A stretch of 7,144 nt of DNA from NCBI GenBank assembly GCA_945867755.1, contig CAMBJN010000070.1:1-7144 (forward strand). Direction: 5' to 3'. Numbering within the stretch: position 1 is the stretch's first letter; each line of letters opens with the position of its first letter. Below the pieces are notes generated by a model. It saw only the letters and a list, made by a program, of their open reading frames with translations. It ran no database searches and was not told the DNA's origin. Of this stretch, positions 1 to 5,138 are shown piece by piece. The DNA is from Polynucleobacter meluiroseus. Its GTDB lineage: Bacteria > Pseudomonadota > Gammaproteobacteria > Burkholderiales > Burkholderiaceae. The translations under genes and the position numbers were made by a program.

Positions 1-204
1 AATCAGCGTTATGAATCCTTGACCCCAAAGGAAAAAGAGGTTTGCGCCTTATTGGTAGAGGGTTTGATGAACAAGGACGTGGCTGCTCGCCTCGGTACAA
101 CGGACGCCACCATCAAGGTACATAAATCACGGGTTATGGAAAAAATGAGGGCGCCTTCTTTGCAAGAGTTGGTCCGTTTATTTGATTTGGTGAAGAACAG
201 GTAA
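1..204 (+). CDS. LuxR/FixJ-type response regulator, C-terminal DNA-binding domain (5' end cut off)
   Basis: Only the last 67 residues are in the window; the reading frame is open from base 1. They form a LuxR-type (GerE) helix-turn-helix: LTPKEKEV at the start of the first helix, GLMNKDVAARLGTT for the scaffold and turn, then ATIKVHKSRVMEKM for the recognition helix. The ending, MEKMRAPSLQELVRL, is typical of the FixJ/TtrR branch of two-component response regulators, where the missing N-terminal part would be a phosphate-receiver domain. The role is therefore probably phosphorylation-dependent transcription control, but the receiver lies outside the window and a single-domain LuxR regulator cannot be excluded. 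The target is unknown. The gene ends 82 bases before the RodZ-like gene with no clear terminator between them, so co-transcription is possible. Confidence 0.85.
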   Translation, partial: NQRYESLTPKEKEVCALLVEGLMNKDVAARLGTTDATIKVHKSRVMEKMRAPSLQELVRLFDLVKNR

Positions 205-286
205 TAGGGCTCAATAAATTTAGAGTTTTGAATCATTTATAGATGTTAAAGTAATGTAATGAAGCCTAAGAGCTCATGGAGACAGC

Positions 287-1354
287 ATGTCGATAGGATC
301 GCAAAATAAAATGGGAATCCTGCCTGAAATTCAAGGGAAGGTGCTCAAGGCCGGCCGTGAAAAGCTAAAACTCGAAATCAAAGATTTCGCCATCAAAGCA
401 TGTTTGTCTAAAAAACACATCACTGAGCTTGAGGAAGGTGGCACCAGCAGTTTTTACTCTGAATCTCATAAGATCTTGGTGGCAAAAAAAGTTGCCAAAA
501 TGCTGAAAGTAGATGAGGCCCTGGTGCTAATCCACCCAGATGGTGATTCGATTCAACAAGTATCTTTGTCTTTTGATGCGCCTGTTGATGAAGCTGACCA
601 ACTCTTTAAGGCCCAAGAAACCAAAGCGGCCAGGGACATAAGGGAAATTACTGCCGAAGCTCGGTTAATAGTTGAAAATTCAAATCAGGCAAAAATTAAG
701 TCAACAGTTAAGTCAGAGCCAAGTCAACCAACAAAAGTCACGCTAGAGAATCTTCAATCTGGCGGTCAGATCGATACTTCAAAACCGAAAACAAAGCGAT
801 CACTAAGCGGTTTGGTATCAGTCTTGTTATTGATTTTGGTGGCCGGCGGTCTTTACTCAAGTAAAAATACCATCATTGCTTTATTCAGTCCGCCAGCAGC
901 TGAGCCCCAAGCAGTAGTGGTTGATGGTGCCGCACCTCAAGACCCCAAAGAAGAGGGGGCTAACCCCGCGAATCCTGCAAGCCCATCCGCACCAAGTTCA
1001 GCTGTACCACCGGCAGCCAGTGTTGCAGCTGTTGCACCATTTCCATCAGATGTCGGTTGCCCTAAGCCTGATGCGAGTGTGTCAGAGCAATCAGTGACTG
1101 AGCCTAGCAAGCCTGGTAACTTTGTGCATGTTCATTCTAAGTCAAGGCAAATTGTTTGCGTGGTTGATGCTACTGGCAAGTCAATGATGCAATCAATTGA
1201 GGCTGGCACTGGGCACACATACGGCGGTAAAGCCCCGTTCACTATTCTGACCAATGGTTTATCTCAAACATCAGTCTATTTCCAAGGCAAGCTCGTTCGA
1301 CCAATCAATGAGCAAGCAAGAACGATGCGTGTTGTAGAGATATCTGCTAACTAA
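287..1354 (+). CDS. RodZ-like membrane protein: cytoplasmic HTH, one TM helix, periplasmic beta domain
   Basis: This 355-residue protein has the order of parts found in RodZ. Residues about 16-80 resemble a divergent, degenerate Xre/HTH_25-type helix-turn-helix. A charged region follows (about 95-170), then one hydrophobic segment (about 174-191) preceded by KTKRS, which fits an N-in, C-out membrane helix. After it comes a Pro/Ala/Ser-rich linker (about 201-255) and a C-terminal domain (about 277-352). That domain, with VDATGK, GKAPFTI and VYFQGK, follows the pattern of the RodZ DUF4115 domain. RodZ links MreB filaments to the cell-wall elongation machinery. Whether this protein does so, or is a paralogue with another job, cannot be told from the sequence. 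The start is supported by GGAG at 278-281, five bases upstream. A response regulator lies upstream and a terminator directly downstream. C258 and C291 are both predicted to be periplasmic. Confidence 0.7.
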   Translation: MSIGSQNKMGILPEIQGKVLKAGREKLKLEIKDFAIKACLSKKHITELEEGGTSSFYSESHKILVAKKVAKMLKVDEALVLIHPDGDSIQQVSLSFDAPVDEADQLFKAQETKAARDIREITAEARLIVENSNQAKIKSTVKSEPSQPTKVTLENLQSGGQIDTSKPKTKRSLSGLVSVLLLILVAGGLYSSKNTIIALFSPPAAEPQAVVVDGAAPQDPKEEGANPANPASPSAPSSAVPPAASVAAVAPFPSDVGCPKPDASVSEQSVTEPSKPGNFVHVHSKSRQIVCVVDATGKSMMQSIEAGTGHTYGGKAPFTILTNGLSQTSVYFQGKLVRPINEQARTMRVVEISAN

Positions 1355-1382
1355 TAGATTTGTACATGAATATATTTTGATC

Positions 1383-1405
1383 AAAGGAGCTTCGGCTCCT
1401 TTTTA
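1383..1405 (+). terminator. Rho-independent terminator of the RodZ-like gene
   Basis: An 8-bp perfect stem, AAAGGAGC (1383-1390) with GCTCCTTT (1395-1402), closes a TTCG tetraloop and runs into T residues. It lies about 28 bases after the RodZ-like stop codon. The C(UUCG)G loop is an especially stable form common in bacterial terminators. Confidence 0.85.
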
Positions 1406-1435
1406 TTTCCCTGACATGCTGAGAAAAAATAGGCA

Positions 1436-1461
1436 ATAAAAAACCCGACCGAAGTCGGGTT
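1436..1461 (-). terminator. Rho-independent terminator of cspA
   Basis: Read on the minus strand, AACCCGAC, a TTCG loop and GTCGGGTT form an 8-bp perfect stem (1442-1461), followed by a run of T residues (the A-rich stretch at 1436-1443 on the plus strand). It lies 20 bases past the cspA stop codon and faces the plus-strand terminator at 1383, so the two genes are separated in both directions. Confidence 0.85.
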
Positions 1462-1481
1462 CTTATAAACATAACACAAAA

Positions 1482-1685
1482 TTACATTGGGTTAATGTTA
1501 GAAGCTTGCTTGCCTTTTGGGCCAGTTGTTACTTCAAAGCTAACCTTTTGGTTTTCTTTCAAGCTTTTGAATCCGTTACCTTGAATCGCTGAGAAGTGAG
1601 CGAATAAATCTTCACCACCACCGTCAGGAGTAATAAAACCAAAACCTTTTGCGTCGTTAAACCACTTTACAATGCCTGTTGCCAT
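1482..1685 (-). CDS. cspA: Cold-shock protein, CspA family (single CSD)
   Basis: The product is a 67-residue single cold-shock domain, the normal length for CspA-family proteins, which bind single-stranded RNA or DNA and melt RNA structure. The start MATGIVKWFN is canonical. The RNP1 motif is KGFGFI (13-18) and the RNP2 motif is LFAHF (27-31), followed by SAIQGNGFKSL. The aromatic residues that stack on nucleic acid (W8, F15, F17, F28, H30, F31) are present. AAGGA on the minus strand (plus 1695-1699) lies nine bases before the ATG and fixes the start. The gene stands alone, divergent from the nitroreductase and convergent with the RodZ-like gene, with its own terminator. The untranslated stretch upstream suggests leader-based control as in other csp genes, although that is inferred. 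Whether the protein is cold-induced or constitutive cannot be told; the symbol indicates family, not orthology. Confidence 0.95.
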   Translation of the reverse strand: MATGIVKWFNDAKGFGFITPDGGGEDLFAHFSAIQGNGFKSLKENQKVSFEVTTGPKGKQASNINPM

Positions 1686-1848
1686 TACTGAAATTCCTTA
1701 AAAAAATTAAACGTGGCGATTTCTCACCTTTTCTTTGCAGGGCTGGAAGATTCAACTAACCGAATCATCCATTTTGAAAAATGGAAACGACGGAAGCTAC
1801 TTGAAGACCTACGATGCAAGTATCGCACAATTTAATTAAAGGCATATG
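1686..1848 (-). promoter_or_regulatory. Probable cspA promoter and long 5' untranslated leader
   Basis: On the minus strand a TG-C-GATACT element (hexamer at plus 1819-1824, TG just upstream) resembles an extended -10 box. The -35 position (about plus 1842-1848) is poor, which an extended -10 can compensate. This would start the RNA near 1812 and give a leader of about 125 bases, similar to the long leaders of csp genes. Inside it CCATTT-TTCA-AAATGG (plus 1769-1784) can fold as a hairpin. No sequence matching the enterobacterial cold box was recognised. The promoter choice is tentative. Confidence 0.35.
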
Positions 1849-1873
1849 ATTATCTAATCAGGGCTTTTACTAG

Positions 1874-1964
1874 GTTTTATGGGGCTAAAACACCCAAAAA
1901 TAGGGATTTTTGACAAAAAAGGTATTTATTGAGCTTTGGGAACCCAAAAAGCAGGCTTTTTCGA
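1874..1964. repeat. Hairpin cluster with two related inverted repeats 50 bases apart
   Basis: Together with the cspA leader, this accounts for the 376-base gene-free stretch between cspA and the nitroreductase gene. It holds GTTTTA/TAAAAC (1874-1891), CAAAAAT-AGGG-ATTTTTG (1895-1912), TTTGGG-AA-CCCAAA (1935-1948) and AAAAAGC-AG-GCTTTTT (1946-1961). The second and fourth are diverged copies of one unit: both begin ACCCAAAAA, end TTTTT(C)GAC and are exactly 50 bases apart. Their sixth stem pair differs as T:A versus G:C, so pairing is kept. The function is unknown; A-tract DNA curvature, a protein-binding site or a weak terminator are possible. The remaining bases up to 2045 show no convincing gene or promoter. 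Confidence 0.5.
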
Positions 1965-2061
1965 CCCAATTCCTTGAATTATGAGCATTTGAATCCTCAG
2001 CGAAGATTTAAAGTCTGTTTTATCCTCTAGCCTACCCAATAAAAAGAAGAGTCAAAAACAA

Positions 2062-2757
2062 ATGAATACAGCAGAAATCACCAAAATCATTGATGAAAAT
2101 ATCAAAGCAAGACGCTCGATTCGTGCTTTTTTACCAACAGAGGTAAAAAAACAAGACATTTTGGACATCATGAATGTCGCTGGCCGCGCACCATCAGGTA
2201 CCAATACCCAACCTTGGCAGGTACACATTGTTCAAGGCGCTGCCAAGCAAGCACTCATCGATGAAATCATGAGTATTTTTAATGATCCTGAAGCGCTCAA
2301 AGAGCACACCGAAGAATATAACTACTATCCAGCAAAATGGGTTGATCCTTACCTAGCGCGCCGTCGTAAAGTAGGTTTTGACTTGTATGGTTTATTGGGG
2401 ATTGGTAAGGAAGATAAAGATAAGATGAAAGCTCAAGGAGCTCGCAACTATCAATTCTTCGATGCTCCAGTAGGGGTGTTCTTCACGATTGATCGAGTCA
2501 TGCAGCAAGGTAGCTGGTTTGACTATGGGATGTTTGTGCAAAACGTGATGTTGGCAGCCAAAGCCCGTGGCCTTGATACTTGCCCACAAGCAGCCTTCAC
2601 TCAATTTCACCGGGTGATTGCAAAGCATTTGAATCTGAACCCAGAACAACAATTGATCTGCGGCATGTCATTGGGCTATGCAGATCAAAGCAAGGTTGAA
2701 AACACTTTGACCACCGACCGTGAAAATGCTGAAAGCTTCACACATTTTTTTAATTAG
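2062..2757 (+). CDS. FMN-dependent nitroreductase family protein (PnbA-like)
   Basis: This 231-residue protein belongs to the NfsB/Frp-like nitroreductase superfamily, homodimeric FMN enzymes that reduce nitroaromatics, quinones or related compounds with NAD(P)H. The FMN-phosphate-binding motif RRSIRAF is at residues 17-23, PSGTNTQPW is at 44-52, and the C-terminal GMSLGYAD, which also contacts the flavin in this family, is at 201-208. The middle part, with YYPAKWVDPYLARRRKVG and RNYQFFDAPV, resembles nitrobenzoate nitroreductases of the PnbA type. The true substrate cannot be read from the sequence. There is no signal peptide, so it is cytoplasmic. A modest purine-rich ribosome site (AGAAGAG, about 2046-2052) precedes the ATG. 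Its stop is 31 bases before gcdH without a terminator, so the two are probably co-transcribed, although no shared pathway is obvious. Confidence 0.88.
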   Translation: MNTAEITKIIDENIKARRSIRAFLPTEVKKQDILDIMNVAGRAPSGTNTQPWQVHIVQGAAKQALIDEIMSIFNDPEALKEHTEEYNYYPAKWVDPYLARRRKVGFDLYGLLGIGKEDKDKMKAQGARNYQFFDAPVGVFFTIDRVMQQGSWFDYGMFVQNVMLAAKARGLDTCPQAAFTQFHRVIAKHLNLNPEQQLICGMSLGYADQSKVENTLTTDRENAESFTHFFN

Positions 2758-2788
2758 TTTTAATGAGTATTTTTATAGGTAATTCTTT

Positions 2789-3979
2789 ATGAGTCAGACT
2801 TTTCAATGGAATGATCCACTGCGCTTGGATGATCAGTTAACTGAAGAGGAGCGCATGATCAAAGATGCTGCTCATGACTACTGTCAGGGTCAGCTACTAC
2901 CGCGAGTGACCGAAGCTTTTCGTCATGAAAAAACAGACATCACTATTTTTAAAGAGATGGGCGATTTGGGTTTATTGGGCGTGACCATTCCTGAGCAATA
3001 CGGTGGCGCAGGCTTGAACTATGTTGCTTACGGCCTGGTAGCAAGAGAGGTTGAACGAGTCGACTCTGGCTACAGATCCATGTTGAGCGTGCAATCTTCA
3101 TTGGTGATGGTGCCGATTTACGAATTCGGCACAGAAGAGCAAAAAAAGAAATACCTACCAAAACTCGCCACTGGTGAATGGATTGGTTGCTTTGGTTTGA
3201 CTGAACCTGATCATGGTTCTGATCCTGCGAGCATGGTATCTCGTGCAAAACCAGTGGATGGGGGCTACTCATTATCTGGTTCGAAAATGTGGATCACCAA
3301 CAGTCCCGTCGCTGATGTTTTTGTGGTGTGGGCCAAATTGAAGGATGAGGCTACTGGTAAAGATGAGATCCGCGGTTTCGTTTTAGAAAAAGGTTGGAAG
3401 GGTTTAACAGCCCCTGAGATTCATGGCAAAGTTGGTTTGAGAGCTTCTCTGACTGGTGAGATTGTGATGGATGAAGTATTTGTTCCTAAGGACAACATCT
3501 TCCCAAACATCAAAGGCCTTAAAGGACCTTTCACATGCTTGAACAGTGCCCGTTATGGTATTGCTTGGGGTGCCTTGGGCGCCGCTGAAGATTGCTGGTT
3601 CAGAGCGCGTGACTATGTGATGAACCGTCAACAATTTGGCCGCCCACTAGCCGCCAACCAATTGATCCAAGTGAAGCTGGCTGACATGCAAACGGAAATC
3701 AGTTTAGGTTTGCAAGCTTGTTTGCGTTTGGGTCGAATGAAAGATGAGGGCACCGATGCTGTTGAAATCACATCGATTCTGAAGCGCAACTCTTGTGGCA
3801 AGTCATTGGCAATTGCCAGAATGGCCAGAGACATGATGGGTGGCAACGGTATTTCTGATGAATACGGTGTTGCAAGACACATGGTGAACTTAGAAGTGGT
3901 CAACACTTATGAAGGAACCCACGATATTCATGCCTTGATTTTGGGCCGCGCTCAAACCAATATCCAAGCCTTCTTTTAA
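2789..3979 (+). CDS. gcdH: Glutaryl-CoA dehydrogenase
   Basis: This FAD enzyme of the acyl-CoA dehydrogenase family oxidises and decarboxylates glutaryl-CoA to crotonyl-CoA (EC 1.3.8.6) in the breakdown of lysine, tryptophan and some aromatic acids. It passes electrons to electron-transferring flavoprotein. The length of 396 residues is normal for bacterial GcdH. Distinctive signatures are DSGYRSMLSVQSSLVM (92-107), whose arginine R96 matches the one that binds the glutaryl carboxylate in the human enzyme; CFGLTEPDHGSDPASM (134-149), a flavin/substrate loop; and MWITNSP (167-173). YEGTHDIHALILGRA (374-388) contains the catalytic base, E375. These separate it from short-chain acyl-CoA dehydrogenases. 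AGGT (2777-2780) is a weak ribosome site eight bases upstream. No CoA-transferase or LysR regulator, common neighbours of gcdH, is seen here. Confidence 0.95.
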   Translation: MSQTFQWNDPLRLDDQLTEEERMIKDAAHDYCQGQLLPRVTEAFRHEKTDITIFKEMGDLGLLGVTIPEQYGGAGLNYVAYGLVAREVERVDSGYRSMLSVQSSLVMVPIYEFGTEEQKKKYLPKLATGEWIGCFGLTEPDHGSDPASMVSRAKPVDGGYSLSGSKMWITNSPVADVFVVWAKLKDEATGKDEIRGFVLEKGWKGLTAPEIHGKVGLRASLTGEIVMDEVFVPKDNIFPNIKGLKGPFTCLNSARYGIAWGALGAAEDCWFRARDYVMNRQQFGRPLAANQLIQVKLADMQTEISLGLQACLRLGRMKDEGTDAVEITSILKRNSCGKSLAIARMARDMMGGNGISDEYGVARHMVNLEVVNTYEGTHDIHALILGRAQTNIQAFF

Positions 3980-4012
3980 TCAAAGGTAAAACAGCAAAAG
4001 TAACAGTTTAAA

Positions 4013-4040
4013 AAGACCATTCAAGTGAATGGCCTTATTC
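4013..4040 (+). terminator. Probable terminator of the nitroreductase-gcdH unit
   Basis: CCATTC (4017-4022), an AAGT loop and GAATGG (4027-4032) form a 6-bp stem. It is extended past one A/C mismatch by AAG/CTT and followed by a T-rich stretch. It lies 33 bases after the gcdH stop. The U-tract is interrupted, so efficiency may be moderate. Confidence 0.55.
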
Positions 4041-4073
4041 TTTATTTCTGTCATTTCGTTTATTCTTGATTCT

Positions 4074-4586
4074 ATGCAAGGACTTCTTAAATCCTCCTGC
4101 AATACAGTCAAGCAGATCATGCTTTTGGGCATGCTCTTGATCTTGTTGCCGTTTCAAGCAAATGCGATTGAGGTTGGAGATTATTTGCCCTTGGGGCAGA
4201 TTCAGTCGATTCAGGGTGAATCCTTGGGCCCTGAACAATGGTCCAAAAGAAATACCATTGTTCAAGTTTGGGCCACTTGGTGCTCATATTGCCGAACACA
4301 AAATAAATACATTCAGCAGTTAAGACAAAAAATACCGGCGGATCAATTGAACATTGTGGCAATCTCCATTGATCGTCGTATTGAGCCAGTCAAAGACTAT
4401 ATGGACAGAAACCAATACACTTTCCCAGTGGTGATGATGACCCCGGAGTTAGCTAAAGCAATTGGTAGGAGGCGGGGAGTGCCCGAGCTGTATGTCGTGA
4501 ATTCTCAGGGACGGGTTATTCAGAAAGATTTTGGTCTGATGGTTGATTTAGATCTGATCGAACTTGCCAGGTATGCCAAAAAATAA
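4074..4586 (+). CDS. Secreted TlpA/ResA-type thiol-disulfide oxidoreductase
   Basis: This thioredoxin-fold protein is probably exported to the periplasm. From the chosen ATG it has 170 residues: a signal peptide with two lysines, hydrophobic core MLLGMLLILL and likely cleavage after ANA (about residue 31), then a redox domain. The active site WCSYC has C70 and C73, and the cis-proline is in GVPELYVV (P137), both standard for the TlpA/ResA/AhpC-TSA group. Such proteins reduce apocytochrome c, sulfur-enzyme cysteines or other extracytoplasmic disulfides. The frame is open upstream to an ATG at 4029, but that codon lies inside the gcdH terminator hairpin, so 4074 is preferred. Neither start has a good ribosome site. 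The location, upstream of a cytochrome c and a flavocytochrome c subunit, suggests but does not prove a link to their maturation. Confidence 0.82.
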   Translation: MQGLLKSSCNTVKQIMLLGMLLILLPFQANAIEVGDYLPLGQIQSIQGESLGPEQWSKRNTIVQVWATWCSYCRTQNKYIQQLRQKIPADQLNIVAISIDRRIEPVKDYMDRNQYTFPVVMMTPELAKAIGRRRGVPELYVVNSQGRVIQKDFGLMVDLDLIELARYAKK

Positions 4587-4654
4587 CTGATGAAAAGAGC
4601 ATCGCAGAGACTGGCCCCATACATTTTTGACATATTCATATAAGAAGAATGAAT

Positions 4655-4770
4655 TTGTTTTAAAAATCATACTATTGAATAATCACTTAGTTAGTTAAAT
4701 CAATTAACTGTAGGGTGAAACCCCGAGATATAAAAAGGTTTTATCCAATTAGAATCAGGTTGTTACTTAA
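4655..4770 (+). promoter_or_regulatory. Possible promoter and structured leader of the fccAB-like operon
   Basis: TTGTTT (4655-4660), 17 bases and AATAAT (4678-4683) could serve as a sigma-70 promoter with a start near 4690. The presumed leader then has three hairpins in a row: AGTTAA/TTAACT (4693-4709), GGGT/ACCC (4713-4723) and ATAAAA/TTTTAT (4730-4744). They are followed by the ribosome site. A perfect TTGACA at 4627-4632 lacks a fitting -10 box. No known riboswitch class was recognised. All elements are short and AT-rich, so chance is possible. Confidence 0.35.
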
Positions 4771-4780
4771 GGGGGAAATG

Positions 4781-5125
4781 ATGCAATCATTCATTCGTAA
4801 ACCATCAGTATTGATGGCAAGCCTATTTGTGGGCTTATTAGGTGCAACTTCTTTGGCAAGTGCCCAAAGTTTGCAAATCAAACAGTGGGCCGCATCATGC
4901 GCAGCCTGTCACGGTACCGATGGCTATTCTGAAGGAGGCATGGCCAGCTTAGCGGGACAAAACAAAGACGCAATGATCAAGAAAATGAACGATTACAAAA
5001 CTGGCAAGATCCCAGCCACGATCATGCATCAGTTGAGTAAAGGTTACACCGATGAGCAGATTGCACAAATTTCTGCTTACTTCGCAGCTTTGCCTGCTCA
5101 AAAACCAGTAGCTAAAACAAAATAA
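4781..5125 (+). CDS. Monoheme cytochrome c, flavocytochrome c cytochrome subunit-like (FccA/SoxE type)
   Basis: This 114-residue periplasmic cytochrome c should take electrons from the flavoprotein encoded 13 bases downstream. It has a signal peptide (FIRKP, then a hydrophobic core, cleavage after ASA near residue 28). One heme-attachment motif CAACH lies at 40-44, followed by GTDGYSEGGMASLAGQ. IMHQLSKGYTDEQIAQISAYFA follows, where M82 is the likely sixth heme ligand. The pattern matches class I cytochromes of the FccA/SoxE group. It carries one heme, unlike the diheme FccA of Allochromatium and like the small green-sulfur-bacterial form. The ribosome site AAGGGGG (4769-4775) is followed by two adjacent ATGs (4778 and 4781); the second has the better spacing. 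The frame is open to a GTG at 4715, which lacks a ribosome site and would hide the signal peptide. Confidence 0.85.
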   Translation: MQSFIRKPSVLMASLFVGLLGATSLASAQSLQIKQWAASCAACHGTDGYSEGGMASLAGQNKDAMIKKMNDYKTGKIPATIMHQLSKGYTDEQIAQISAYFAALPAQKPVAKTK

Positions 5126-5138
5126 TCGGGAGTTGATC

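Noticed and set aside
228..260. TTGAAT with AGTAAT or TGTAAT as a promoter for the RodZ-like gene
   Set aside because: Spacing is 16 bases for the weaker -10 and 21 for the better one; such matches are common in AT-rich spacers.
2949..3906. Several minus-strand open frames inside gcdH
   Set aside because: They are antisense to a strongly conserved enzyme gene, lack ribosome sites and encode nothing recognisable.
4627..4655. Perfect TTGACA -35 box upstream of the cytochrome gene
   Set aside because: No acceptable -10 hexamer lies 16-18 bases downstream (best matches have three of six bases), so it was not called as the promoter.
4713..4744. Possible known riboswitch in the fccAB leader
   Set aside because: No conserved core of any riboswitch class I know was found; only short simple hairpins are present.
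4715..4780. N-terminal extension of the cytochrome from a GTG at 4715
   Set aside because: It has no ribosome site, overlaps the leader hairpins and would bury the signal peptide; AAGGGGG in front of ATG 4781 explains the real start.
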